In this document: piece by piece, positions 17,556 through 26,919 of the stretch
Position numbering within the stretch: position 1 is the stretch's first letter
Layout: every line of letters begins with the position of its first letter
Source: an uncultured Bacteroidota bacterium
Lineage (GTDB): Bacteria; Bacteroidota; Bacteroidia; Chitinophagales; Chitinophagaceae
NCBI GenBank assembly: GCA_903837525.1
Contig: CAILUU010000014.1
Span: forward strand, 1 to 64,000
Direction of reading: 5' to 3'
Length of the DNA: 64,000 nt
Position numbers and translations under genes: made by a program
Notes under the pieces: generated by a model
Seen by the model: the letters and a program-made list of their open reading frames with translations, nothing else
What the model was told of the DNA's origin: nothing
Databases searched by the model: none

Positions 17556-18305
17556 TTATTTCTGTAGCAGTTTTGGTTTTAGCATTTCTATTTTATAATG
17601 GTACCAAGCATTTATAATGTACTGGTTAAAACTTAGCTCATCACTTAATTGTACAAACTCGTAATCGGGTCTGTATTTTACCATAAAAGTATCTAAGGCT
17701 GCATTTTTTAAATTGGTAATACGGGCAACTGTTGTTTTGTTAAAACGATAATTTATATACCGTTCTTTTTCTTCTATTTCTAATCTATTTCTAAATGCTT
17801 TTAATTGTTTATTTCTTCTAAATCTAAATAAATTAATTAGGTCGTTAATATCTAGCCCAACACCACCTTGCACAATTGATGTCCCAATTTTTCCATTTCT
17901 ATGGTCAAATACATCACTGTATTGCCGCCTGTTTTCTATACTGTCTTGCCTATACGAGTTCCCTTTTACAATAACTTCTTTAAGCGTAGTAAACTTGCTT
18001 TTTACTTTTACATGAATCCAAATATCAAAATTAGTTGGATTGGGTATTTGTTTTACAGAAAACTTTTGTGTGGGTTTGTTTCTAAAAGTAAATACAACAC
18101 TATCGGCTTCGGTTACCTGTAAATGATATTTACCCATTGAGTCGGTAAAGGTAAATTTTCCTGCAGTGCTTTCTACACGTACACCCTCTACAGAATTTAT
18201 TTTAGTACTATCGTATACAGTACCTGTTAAATTGAATTGTGCAAAGTTTTTGGTGGTGCAGCAACTTAAAAATACTAAAATAAATATGCGTAAATGTAAC
18301 CCCAA
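17556..18305 (-). CDS. Exported protein with CarboxypepD_reg-like domain
   Basis: A 249-residue protein with an N-terminal signal sequence (LRIFILVFLSCCTTKNFAQ). It is followed by an Ig-like carboxypeptidase regulatory domain (FNLTGTVYDSTKINSVEGVRV...GKYHLQV, about residues 22-95), as found at the N-terminus of TonB-dependent receptors. Here the domain is followed by a charged 130-residue region without a barrel, so it is a stand-alone surface or periplasmic protein. The two cysteines in the signal region leave a lipoprotein possible. Function unknown. Confidence 0.72.
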   Translation of the reverse strand: MGLHLRIFILVFLSCCTTKNFAQFNLTGTVYDSTKINSVEGVRVESTAGKFTFTDSMGKYHLQVTEADSVVFTFRNKPTQKFSVKQIPNPTNFDIWIHVKVKSKFTTLKEVIVKGNSYRQDSIENRRQYSDVFDHRNGKIGTSIVQGGVGLDINDLINLFRFRRNKQLKAFRNRLEIEEKERYINYRFNKTTVARITNLKNAALDTFMVKYRPDYEFVQLSDELSFNQYIINAWYHYKIEMLKPKLLQK

Positions 18306-18371
18306 GATTTAAGTTTTTAAAAATACAATAGTACTACAACAAAAGTAGTTAGCCATAAGCCAAAAGGGTAT

Positions 18372-18983
18372 TTAACGTTGCTTTGGCAAAACACTAGCAA
18401 TAGTGGGTGCATAATGTATATGCTCTAATAGTTGAATTTTTGTAGCCAATGTTTGTGCGGTATCTGTTAATGTTACAGGGCATGTTGCTTGAAAAATTAT
18501 TTCGCCATCATCATACACTTCATCTACAAAATGAATAGTAATACCACTTTGTGTTTCTTTTGCCGTAATAACAGCCTCATGTACATTTTGTCCATACATA
18601 CCTTTACCGCCATATTTAGGCAAAAGCGCAGGGTGAATATTTATTATTTTTTTTGGGTAGGCCTTTATTATCACTGGAGGTATTTTCCATAAAAAACCTG
18701 CCAATATAATAAAATCAATTTTATGCTGTTGTAATGTAGGCAAGTACCCATTGCCATTTAAAAACGACTCTTTTTCTATTAATAAAATTGGGATAGCGAG
18801 TAGTCTGGCTATTTGTAACACTCCTGCAGTTGGTTTATTACAAACGATTAAGCTAATTTTTGTATTTAACGAAGTTTTAAAATACTCAATAATTTTTTTA
18901 GCATTTGTTCCTCCACCACTTGCATAAATTGCAATGTTAACTGCATTTACATTTTTTTCCAAAGCCAATTTCCCATTGCTCAT
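18372..18983 (-). CDS. purN: Phosphoribosylglycinamide formyltransferase
   Basis: Transfers a formyl group from 10-formyl-tetrahydrofolate to GAR, third step of purine synthesis. The 203-residue product has the GART fold: N-terminal IAIYASGGGTNA for the phosphate, the catalytic N-x-H in INIHPALLPKYGG, and SGITIHFVDEVYDDGEII with the catalytic aspartate. It overlaps the upstream DUF6787-like gene by 4 bases (ATGA) and is therefore translationally coupled to it. A start some residues further in is possible, since family members usually begin near the VNIAIYASG strand. Confidence 0.93.
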   Translation of the reverse strand: MSNGKLALEKNVNAVNIAIYASGGGTNAKKIIEYFKTSLNTKISLIVCNKPTAGVLQIARLLAIPILLIEKESFLNGNGYLPTLQQHKIDFIILAGFLWKIPPVIIKAYPKKIINIHPALLPKYGGKGMYGQNVHEAVITAKETQSGITIHFVDEVYDDGEIIFQATCPVTLTDTAQTLATKIQLLEHIHYAPTIASVLPKQR

Positions 18984-19267
18984 TTTTTTTTGCCTCGTTT
19001 TATTTTCAGTATTAATTTACCTACATACTTTTTAAAAAAGCTAAACTGCCCAAACGGAATACTTATTAAAAGCACACACAATGGCCAAAGTAGGGTAACT
19101 AATACAATATAAAGTACTACCCAAATAACACCTTTATCTACATCTAATAAACCAAGTAGTTTTCTACCGGCGTATCCACAAAGGCTTCCACCCAAAGCAA
19201 AGGTTAGTAAAATAAGAAACACTTGCAAGCCATTAACGCCCCAATGCTGCTGTAGTTTTTTAAGCAT
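18980..19267 (-). CDS. Small membrane protein, DUF6787-like
   Basis: A 95-residue protein with two hydrophobic helices (about residues 12-37 and 48-70) and a very basic tail (KIKRGKKK). It fits the uncharacterised DUF6787-type Bacteroidota proteins (WGVNGLQVFLILLTFALGGS). I start it at the ATG at 19267, because the extra upstream residues from 19306 are not membrane-like or conserved in my memory. Stop and purN start overlap as ATGA. Confidence 0.65.
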   Translation of the reverse strand: MLKKLQQHWGVNGLQVFLILLTFALGGSLCGYAGRKLLGLLDVDKGVIWVVLYIVLVTLLWPLCVLLISIPFGQFSFFKKYVGKLILKIKRGKKK

Positions 19268-19420
19268 GCCGCAAAAGTGGTGCAAAAAATTGTTATTTTG
19301 TTGCACAAAGCAAAAAAAATTATTAAAAGTAAAATGGATTACATAAATATGACAAAGGCAAATGCAGTTTTGCTTAATCGGATGAAAAGCAGAAAAAATA
19401 ACGAAAAAAAAATTAAAAAT

Positions 19421-19454
19421 GTTGATATTATGTGGGCATCGTAACGTATTTTTG
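19421..19454 (+). promoter_or_regulatory. Promoter of the ACIII-oxidase gene cluster
   Basis: GTTG (19421-19424), 22 bases, then TATTTTTG (19447-19454), matching the Bacteroidota -33/-7 pattern. The actA ATG is 47 bases further on. This is the only good promoter seen before the 15-kb run of respiratory genes. Confidence 0.6.
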
Positions 19455-19501
19455 CACCCGATCAGGATATTTTCCCACTTTTTAGACCCGTTTATAACTG
19501 T

Positions 19502-20779
19502 ATGAGTCGTTTTAGAAAAATCTTTAACAAATCTTTTGTTGGTCTTTTACTGCTTACATGTTTATCTCTCTCCCATAAATCGTTTGCCGCTGATGGTGAA
19601 GCCTTATTTAAATCAATGTGTGCTAACTGCCATAAACCAGATAAAGATTATACTGGTCCCGCCCTACAAGGTTGGAAAGATAGGCAACCAGATGGATGGA
19701 TTTACAAATGGGTAGCTGCACCCGGGGCTTTAATTGACCCGTACGCCTCTGCATTAAAAACAAAATGGAAAGCAAGTGGTATAATGACGGCCTTTCCTCA
19801 GCTTAAAAAAGATGAAATAGATGCCATAATGAAGTATGTGGATGAATACAAGCCACCAGTAGTTGTAGAAGGTCCAAAAAATTCAAATGATAAAAATACA
19901 GATGGAAACTCCCTTCTTTTTGGAGTATTAACACTTGTATTTGCTTTGATAGCTTTTATATTATTACAAGTAAACAGCAACCTTAAAAAATTATCCGACG
20001 AAAAAATAGGCGTTTATAGAAGCGAGCCAGTACCTTTCTACAAAAATAAAACCTACTTAATGGCTGGTGTAATAGGTTTGTTTGCATTGGGCGGATATTT
20101 TGCTATTGATGGTGCTATTGGTTTAGGTCGTATGCAAAACTATCAACCAGTGCAACCTATATATTATAGCCATACTGTTCATGCAGGTACAAACCAAATT
20201 AGTTGTTTGTATTGCCATGGTACTGCACAAGACAGTAAGCATGCAGGTATACCTTCGGTAAATGTGTGTATGAATTGTCATAAATCTATTGCCAAGTACG
20301 AGGGTCCAGATAAATTAGAGAGAGAAGATGGTACAGCAGTAAATGGTACTGCCGAAATAGAAAAACTATACGAATACGCCGGTTGGGATCCTATTGCTAA
20401 GGAATACAAAGCAGATAAAAATAATGATGGAGTGCCAGATGGGGCAAAACCAATACAGTGGGTTAAAATACACAACTTGCCTGACCACGTTTACTTTAAC
20501 CATAGCCAACATATAAAAGTAGGTAAGCAGCAATGTCAAACATGCCATGGCAACATTCAAGAAATGGGTGAAGTGTATCAGTTTAGTACCTTAAGTATGG
20601 GCTGGTGTATTAATTGCCATAGAGAAAGTAAAGTTGACTTTTTTAACAAGGCCGATAGCACTGGTAACAAGTTTTACAGCATTTACGAAAAGTTCCATAA
20701 CGATATTAAAAATAAAAAATTAGATAGCGTAACAGTGGAAAAAATTGGTGGAACAGAGTGTCAAAAATGTCATTATTAA
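19502..20779 (+). CDS. actA: ACIII cytochrome subunit ActA with an extra N-terminal cytochrome c domain
   Basis: A 425-residue secreted multiheme cytochrome of alternative complex III, the menaquinol:cytochrome c oxidoreductase that replaces bc1. After a signal peptide (to about residue 29) come six CxxCH heme sites: C40-H44, C235-H239, C256-H260, C345-H349, C369-H373 and C420-H424. The first belongs to a separate monoheme cytochrome c domain (residues 30-115), joined by membrane segments (about 138-156 and 185-205) to the pentaheme part. The separate monoheme subunit ActE is also present downstream, so this N-terminal domain is additional. First gene of the operon. Confidence 0.9.
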   Translation: MSRFRKIFNKSFVGLLLLTCLSLSHKSFAADGEALFKSMCANCHKPDKDYTGPALQGWKDRQPDGWIYKWVAAPGALIDPYASALKTKWKASGIMTAFPQLKKDEIDAIMKYVDEYKPPVVVEGPKNSNDKNTDGNSLLFGVLTLVFALIAFILLQVNSNLKKLSDEKIGVYRSEPVPFYKNKTYLMAGVIGLFALGGYFAIDGAIGLGRMQNYQPVQPIYYSHTVHAGTNQISCLYCHGTAQDSKHAGIPSVNVCMNCHKSIAKYEGPDKLEREDGTAVNGTAEIEKLYEYAGWDPIAKEYKADKNNDGVPDGAKPIQWVKIHNLPDHVYFNHSQHIKVGKQQCQTCHGNIQEMGEVYQFSTLSMGWCINCHRESKVDFFNKADSTGNKFYSIYEKFHNDIKNKKLDSVTVEKIGGTECQKCHY

Positions 20780-20783
20780 GCAC

Positions 20784-20876
20784 CTAAGTCCCCTAAAGGG
20801 TACTTTGAGGAGAAGATATGTACATTTAAAATATTTATCATATAACAAATAAAGCCTCTTTAGGGGTTGGGGTAAA
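20784..20876. repeat. Inverted repeat CCCCTAAAG / CTTTAGGGG between actA and actB
   Basis: CCCCTAAAG (20790-20798) and CTTTAGGGG (20858-20866) can pair across a 59-base spacer. The words belong to the C-rich/G-rich palindromic repeat family found elsewhere in this window. No T run follows, so it is more likely a processing or stability element than a terminator. Confidence 0.5.
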
Positions 20877-20878
20877 TT

Positions 20879-23800
20879 ATGAATAATAAAAAATACTGGC
20901 AAAGTTTTGGAGATTTAAATCAAACCGAAGGTTTTGAACAATCTACTAAAAATGAATTTAAGGAAGAGTTGTTGCCTTTAGCCGATTTAGATGATAAAGG
21001 ATTGTTAGATGTTAAAGCACCACGTAGAGATTTTCTTAAATACCTTGGCTTTAGCACTGCAGCTGCAGCTGTTGCAGCTAGTTGTGATATGCCTGTACGT
21101 AAATCTGTACCTTACTTACAACGACCAGATAATATAATACCAGGTGTTGCTAACTACTATGCATCTACCTACATAAATGGCGGAGATGTTATACCAGTAA
21201 TAGTTAAACAAAGAGATGGTAGACCTATTAAGATAGAAGGAAACGATTTAAGCAAATTAACGAATGGTGGTACAAGCGCACAAGCACAAGCATCGGTATT
21301 AGACTTATATGATACTACACGTTTACGATTTCCAATGCAAAAAGCTGGTGCAGATTTTAAAGAAGTAACCAGTTTTGATAACTTTGATAAATTAGTTGGC
21401 ACTGCAATTAGTGGCAAGCCAGTTGCTTTACTTACTTCTACCATCAACTCACCATCTACTCAACAAGTAATAAACGAATTTTTAGCAAAATACCCTGATA
21501 GCCGCCATGTACAATACGATGCGGTTAGTTATAGTGGAATGATTTTAGCAAATGAAGCTTGTTATGGCAAAAAAGTAATTCCTAGTTATCATTTTGATAA
21601 TGCTAAAGTAATTATAAGTCTTGCAGCCGATTTTTTAGGTACTTGGTTAAGCCCAGTAGAATTTAGCAGTCAATACGCAAAAAACAGAAAAGTAGTAGGT
21701 AATAAACCAGCGTTAAGCAAGCATATACAATTCGAAAGTATGATGAGCTTAACAGGCAGTAATGCAGATGATCGCTATATGCACAAGCCATCCGAAACAG
21801 GTGCTGTTGCCTTAGCTTTATTAGCAGCAGTTGGCGGTAGTGTAATTGCTCCAAGTTTAGATGCAAAACTAACAGCAGCAATTAAAAGTACAGCTGAGGT
21901 CTTAAAAGCTAATGCAGGCGAAGGTTTAGTGGTTTGTGGTAGTAACGACGTAAATGTACAAGTAATAGTAAATGCAATAAATGAAGCTATTGGTGCAAAT
22001 GGCAAGACAATTAATTGGGCTACTACATCAAACTACCGTAAAGGGGTAGATGCTGATATGAATAGCTTAGTAAGCGATATGAATAGCGGTGCTATTGGTG
22101 CTGTAATAATTTATGGCGTTAACCCAGCATATAGCTACAGCGATAGCAAAAAATTTGCCGATGGCTTAAACAAAGTTATTGGGGTAAGTTGTAATGGTAC
22201 AATGGATGAAACAACAGAATTATGTAAATACATAATTCCATCTAACCATTGGTTAGAAAGCTGGGGCGATGCAGAACCTAAAACAGGTTATGTATCTATG
22301 CTACAACCAACGATTAACCCATTGTTTAAAACAAGAGCCTTTGAAACGACCTTATTAAAATGGGGAGCAAATGCAATAACAGACTACGAAACATATTTTA
22401 AAAACTTTTGGACTACCAAATTAGGTAGTTCCGATGCATTTAACAAAGCCCTACAAGACGGAGTTGTAGAGGCTGCAACAACAACAGTTAGTGGCAGTGC
22501 ATTTAACAATAGCAAAATTGCTGAAGCTGCTACAAAAATTGCTGCTATAAAAGGAGGTTCAACTGAAGTAGTTTTATATCAAAAAATAAGTATGGGTAAT
22601 GGTAGCCAGGCAAACAATCCTTGGTTACAAGAATTACCAGATCCCATTAGTAAAGTAACGTGGGATAACTATGCAATGATGGGTACAGAGATGTATAAAA
22701 CAATGTATGGTAAAGATGTATTAAAAGATAAAGGAGCAAGCGATGCTTACGAAGTGCATCCAGAAAAGCCTGTAGTTAAAATTACAGCAAATGGCAAAAG
22801 CTTAGAATTACCGGTGTTATTAATTCCGGGTATTCAAAAAAATACTATTGCAGTTGCCTTAGGCTATGGTCGCCAAAGCGCAAATGCAGCTAATACCGCA
22901 GAGCATATTGGAAGAGCAGCAAATGGTGCAGGTAAAAACGCTTACCCTTTAGCAGGTTTTGATGGTATAACGATACAGTATAATGGTGATGTTAAAATAG
23001 AAACAACAAGTACCTTATATGCATTAGCACAAACACAGGTGCATGGATATACCGAAAGTCGCCCAGTTATTTACGAAACAAATTTAAAAAGTTATATAGC
23101 CAACCCTGGCCATATGCTACATGAAGTAGCACAAGAAAGATTAATAACTACTGCAAATGGTAGCGAAGATTTTGTGAAAGATGCAACCATGTACCCCGAT
23201 TTTGAAAAGCCAGGCATTAAGTGGGGAATGGCAATTGACTTAAATACTTGTACAGGTTGTAGTGCTTGTGTTGTGGCTTGTAGTGCAGAAAATAATGTAA
23301 GTGTAGTAGGTAAAATACAAGTACAAAGGGCACACGAAATGCATTGGTTACGTATTGATAGATACTTTACTGGAGATTTAGAAAATCCAGATGTAGTTTT
23401 TCAACCCATGCTTTGCCAACATTGCGATAATGCCCCTTGCGAAAATGTTTGCCCAGTTGTAGCTACTAACCATAGTAGTGAGGGTTTAAACCAAATGACA
23501 TATAACCGTTGTATTGGTACAAGATATTGTGCAAATAACTGCCCGTATAAAGTTCGTCGTTTTAACTGGTTAGATTATACTGGAGCAGATAGTTTTAAAG
23601 ATAACCAAAAGCCATTGCTAGGGAAAGATATGGATGAAGTGGTTATGCAAATGAACGAAGATTTAACTAGAATGGTGCTAAACCCAGATGTTACGGTACG
23701 TAGCCGTGGTGTTATAGAAAAATGCAGCTTTTGTGTACAGCGTTTACAAGAAAGTAAGTTAGATGCTAAAAAGCAACAAGACCCAACACTCGTTCGTAAC

Positions 23801-24055
23801 GTAAAAACAGCTTGTATGCAAGCTTGTCCTACAAGTGCAATTAGTTTTGGTAATATTAATGATAAAGAAAGTGATGTAGCAAAAGCAAGAGGCGATAAGC
23901 ATAGAAATTTTTATGTGTTAGAACAATTACACGTTTTACCAAATGTTAGTTACTTAGCAAAAGTTAGAAATACAGAAAGGCCTATAGGAGTAGAAGAAGA
24001 GGGGCATGAAGAGAAAAAGAGCGAAGTGAAAAAAGAAGAAAAAGCACACGTATAA
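20879..24055 (+). CDS. actB: ACIII iron-sulfur subunit ActB (molybdopterin-like fold)
   Basis: A 1058-residue subunit combining a molybdopterin-oxidoreductase-like domain (about residues 75-760, without obvious cofactor ligand) with a four-cluster ferredoxin domain (about 780-1010). The cluster motifs are CTGCSACVVAC, CQHCDNAPCENVC, CIGTRYCANNC and CSFC...CMQAC. An internal twin-arginine motif RRDFLKYLG at residues 49-57, followed by a hydrophobic stretch and Cys69, marks Tat export. It relays electrons from the quinol site in ActC to the ActA hemes. Confidence 0.95.
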   Translation: MNNKKYWQSFGDLNQTEGFEQSTKNEFKEELLPLADLDDKGLLDVKAPRRDFLKYLGFSTAAAAVAASCDMPVRKSVPYLQRPDNIIPGVANYYASTYINGGDVIPVIVKQRDGRPIKIEGNDLSKLTNGGTSAQAQASVLDLYDTTRLRFPMQKAGADFKEVTSFDNFDKLVGTAISGKPVALLTSTINSPSTQQVINEFLAKYPDSRHVQYDAVSYSGMILANEACYGKKVIPSYHFDNAKVIISLAADFLGTWLSPVEFSSQYAKNRKVVGNKPALSKHIQFESMMSLTGSNADDRYMHKPSETGAVALALLAAVGGSVIAPSLDAKLTAAIKSTAEVLKANAGEGLVVCGSNDVNVQVIVNAINEAIGANGKTINWATTSNYRKGVDADMNSLVSDMNSGAIGAVIIYGVNPAYSYSDSKKFADGLNKVIGVSCNGTMDETTELCKYIIPSNHWLESWGDAEPKTGYVSMLQPTINPLFKTRAFETTLLKWGANAITDYETYFKNFWTTKLGSSDAFNKALQDGVVEAATTTVSGSAFNNSKIAEAATKIAAIKGGSTEVVLYQKISMGNGSQANNPWLQELPDPISKVTWDNYAMMGTEMYKTMYGKDVLKDKGASDAYEVHPEKPVVKITANGKSLELPVLLIPGIQKNTIAVALGYGRQSANAANTAEHIGRAANGAGKNAYPLAGFDGITIQYNGDVKIETTSTLYALAQTQVHGYTESRPVIYETNLKSYIANPGHMLHEVAQERLITTANGSEDFVKDATMYPDFEKPGIKWGMAIDLNTCTGCSACVVACSAENNVSVVGKIQVQRAHEMHWLRIDRYFTGDLENPDVVFQPMLCQHCDNAPCENVCPVVATNHSSEGLNQMTYNRCIGTRYCANNCPYKVRRFNWLDYTGADSFKDNQKPLLGKDMDEVVMQMNEDLTRMVLNPDVTVRSRGVIEKCSFCVQRLQESKLDAKKQQDPTLVRNVKTACMQACPTSAISFGNINDKESDVAKARGDKHRNFYVLEQLHVLPNVSYLAKVRNTERPIGVEEEGHEEKKSEVKKEEKAHV

Positions 24056-24162
24056 AGAGTTTAAATTTTTTTGGATATCAAACCAAGTAAAAAATAAAAA
24101 GTAAAAATTAAAAACAGAACCCGTTTCACTTTTTTGATTTTTGACTTTTAACTTAAAATAAT

Positions 24163-25614
24163 ATGTCATTACTAAAATACGAATCGCAACAAAGGGAACC
24201 GTTAATAAATGGTAACAAAGATTATCATCAAGTAACGGAAGATATTGTACGCCCAATAGAAATGAAACCGAGCCGTCTTTGGTACATTGGTTTTGGTATT
24301 AGTGTAGCATTATTGCTATTTGGTGTGTACAGTATTTACAGAGAGGTTACCTACGGTATTGGACAATGGAATTTAAATAAAACCATTGGATGGGGTTGGG
24401 ATATTACCAACTTTGTATGGTGGGTAGGTATTGGTCATGCTGGTACGTTAATTTCTGCAATTTTGTTGCTTTTCCGTCAAGGATGGAGAACAGGGGTAAA
24501 CAGAGCAGCCGAAGCGATGACTATTTTTGCGGTAATGTGCGCAGGTCAGTTTCCTATTTGGCATATGGGTAGAGTTTGGATGGCGTTCTTTGTACTGCCT
24601 TATCCAAATACAAGAGGTCCACTTTGGGTAAACTTTAACTCGCCATTACTTTGGGATGTATTTGCCATATCAACTTACTTTACCGTTTCTTTATTATTTT
24701 GGTATAGTGGTTTATTACCTGATTTTGCTACCGTAAGAGATAGAGCAAAAACTAAGTTTAGAAAAATGATGTACGGCGTAGCAGCCTTTGGTTGGAGTGG
24801 TAGCACAAAGCACTGGCAGCGTCATGAAAGTTTATCATTAGTACTAGCAGGTTTAAGTACGCCCTTGGTACTTTCTGTACATACTATTGTATCGTTCGAC
24901 TTTGCAACATCAGTAGTACCAGGTTGGCATACCACCATTTTTCCTCCATACTTTGTGGCAGGGGCCATTTTCTCTGGCTTTGCTATGGTGCAAACCTTAA
25001 TGATTGTGGTTCGTAAAGTGTTAAACTTACAAGATTATATTACGCTAGGGCATATAGAGGCAATGAATAAAGTAATTGTACTTACCGGTAGCATTGTTGC
25101 TTGTGCTTATCTCACCGAATTATTTATTGCATGGTATGGACAAAATACCTATGAAATGTGGGCCTTTTTTGAAAACAGAGGAAACCTATTTAGCCCTTAT
25201 GGATGGAGTTATTATTTAATGATGTTTTGTAACGTAGTATCGCCACAATTATTTTGGAGCAGAAAGTTAAGAAGAAATATTACCGTTACTTTCTTTATGA
25301 GTATAATTGTAAACATTGGTATGTGGTTTGAGCGTTTTGTAATTATTGTAACCTCTGTTTATAGAGACTTTTTACCAAGTAGTTGGAGTACTTACTATAG
25401 CCCTTCCATTTGGGAAATAGGCTTCTACCTAGGTACCTTTGGCTTATTCTTTACTTGCTTCTTTTTATTTGGTAAATACTTCCCTACTATTGCTATTGCC
25501 GAAATTAAAGCGGTATTAAAAACTAGTGGCGAAAACTATAAAGCAAAAATGACTGATATTGAAAAAGCAGATTCAGAGAAGTTTTATATTGAAGAAGTAG
25601 AACATGCACACTAA
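24163..25614 (+). CDS. actC: ACIII membrane subunit ActC (NrfD-like)
   Basis: A 483-residue polytopic protein with about ten transmembrane helices of the NrfD/PsrC type, which holds the menaquinol oxidation site of alternative complex III. Conserved ACIII features visible are GWGWDITNFVWWVGIGHAG in the first helices and AEAMTIFAVMCAGQFPIWHMGR. It follows actB after 107 bases of AT-rich spacer. Confidence 0.93.
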   Translation: MSLLKYESQQREPLINGNKDYHQVTEDIVRPIEMKPSRLWYIGFGISVALLLFGVYSIYREVTYGIGQWNLNKTIGWGWDITNFVWWVGIGHAGTLISAILLLFRQGWRTGVNRAAEAMTIFAVMCAGQFPIWHMGRVWMAFFVLPYPNTRGPLWVNFNSPLLWDVFAISTYFTVSLLFWYSGLLPDFATVRDRAKTKFRKMMYGVAAFGWSGSTKHWQRHESLSLVLAGLSTPLVLSVHTIVSFDFATSVVPGWHTTIFPPYFVAGAIFSGFAMVQTLMIVVRKVLNLQDYITLGHIEAMNKVIVLTGSIVACAYLTELFIAWYGQNTYEMWAFFENRGNLFSPYGWSYYLMMFCNVVSPQLFWSRKLRRNITVTFFMSIIVNIGMWFERFVIIVTSVYRDFLPSSWSTYYSPSIWEIGFYLGTFGLFFTCFFLFGKYFPTIAIAEIKAVLKTSGENYKAKMTDIEKADSEKFYIEEVEHAH

Positions 25615-25654
25615 TTGGAATTAATAATTGATAATTAATAATTAATAATTAAAA

Positions 25655-26245
25655 ATGGCTGGAGGACAAAAAAAATTCGTTGTAGGATGCTTTGATGATG
25701 AAGCAGTGCTATTTCCTGCTGTGAAAAAAGTACGGAAAGCTGGATATAAAATCCATGATGTTTACACACCTTTTCCAGTACATGGATTAGATCATGCAAT
25801 GGGGTTAAGAGAAACTAGTATACACACTGCTGGTTTTATTTATGCCATTACAGGTACTACTACTGCAGTAGCATTTATTAGTTGGATTTTTACTAAAGAT
25901 TGGCCGCTAAACATCGGAGGTAAGCCACACTTTGCATTACCTGCTTGGATTCCTATTACATTTGAGTTAACTGTTTTATTCGCAGCTGTAGGTATGGTGC
26001 TTACATTTTGCTACTTATGTAACTTAGCCCCATTTGTAAAAAAACATGTATTCCATCCAAGAGCAACTGATGATTTATTTGTAATGGCAATTGAGTGTAC
26101 CGATAAAACAAACGAAGCAGAAGTACAATCCTTTTTAAGCAATGCAGGAGCAATAGAAATAAATATACAGGTTGCAGAAACGGGTTGGTGGATAGGACGA
26201 TACGATAGAGAACAAAAATTATATAAAGAAGAAGTAGGATATTAA
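25655..26245 (+). CDS. actD: ACIII subunit ActD (DUF3341)
   Basis: A 196-residue membrane protein of the DUF3341 family with an N-terminal cytoplasmic part (FVVGCFDDEAVLFPAVKKVR), two transmembrane helices (about residues 60-80 and 100-125) and a C-terminal soluble tail. ActD is a structural subunit of ACIII. The spacer before it is built of repeated aattaataatt words. Confidence 0.92.
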   Translation: MAGGQKKFVVGCFDDEAVLFPAVKKVRKAGYKIHDVYTPFPVHGLDHAMGLRETSIHTAGFIYAITGTTTAVAFISWIFTKDWPLNIGGKPHFALPAWIPITFELTVLFAAVGMVLTFCYLCNLAPFVKKHVFHPRATDDLFVMAIECTDKTNEAEVQSFLSNAGAIEINIQVAETGWWIGRYDREQKLYKEEVGY

Positions 26246-26265
26246 TAGAAAATTGAAAATTGAAA

Positions 26266-26895
26266 ATGAATAAAATTATCAATATAGGTTTAACTCTTTT
26301 AGCCGTTATTACTGTTAGTAGCTGTAGTAATAAACAAAAGCCAGGCAAAATATATATGCCCGATATGACGTACAGCAGAGCTTACGAAACATATAGTCTT
26401 TTAGACACTACCAATTTTTCTATTAATAGAGAAGATGCTGAAAATAGACGCAATGCTTTTTTTAATGCATCGCCAGTAAAGGGTACTGTAAAGCGTGGAG
26501 AGCTTTTTTTAATAGAAGACACCAACGATTCTATAGGTTATGCAAACAGTAGTAAACACGTAAATCCAGTTACTACATTTACAAAAGATGAATTAGCAGA
26601 GGCAGGACGATTGTATAATATTAACTGTGGTGTTTGCCATGGAGAAAAAGGTGGAGGTAATGGCCCAATAGCTGGAAAAATAGGAGCAGTAGCAAACCTT
26701 AATTTACCATTATATGTAAGTATGACAGATGGAACCATGTTTCATTCTTTAACCTATGGTAAAAATAATATGGGTAGTTATGCATCTCAACTAGATAGAA
26801 AACAACGTTGGATGGTTATAAACTATGTAAGAACATTACAACCAAAAGCAAGTCCTGCTAAGGCAGACAGCGCTTCGGTTGCAAAAACAAAATAA
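26266..26895 (+). CDS. actE: ACIII monoheme cytochrome c ActE
   Basis: A 209-residue exported cytochrome. The N-terminus ends in VSSC with Cys20, a plausible lipoprotein attachment site. A single heme site CGVCH is at residues 121-125, with a likely axial methionine in NNMGSY. ActE hands electrons to the terminal oxidase in structures of known ACIII complexes. I used the ATG at 26266 rather than the in-frame TTG six bases upstream. The spacer holds a gaaaattgaaaattg repeat. Confidence 0.9.
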   Translation: MNKIINIGLTLLAVITVSSCSNKQKPGKIYMPDMTYSRAYETYSLLDTTNFSINREDAENRRNAFFNASPVKGTVKRGELFLIEDTNDSIGYANSSKHVNPVTTFTKDELAEAGRLYNINCGVCHGEKGGGNGPIAGKIGAVANLNLPLYVSMTDGTMFHSLTYGKNNMGSYASQLDRKQRWMVINYVRTLQPKASPAKADSASVAKTK

Positions 26896-26919
26896 GTAAT
26901 TCAATAAAAATAATTTTAA

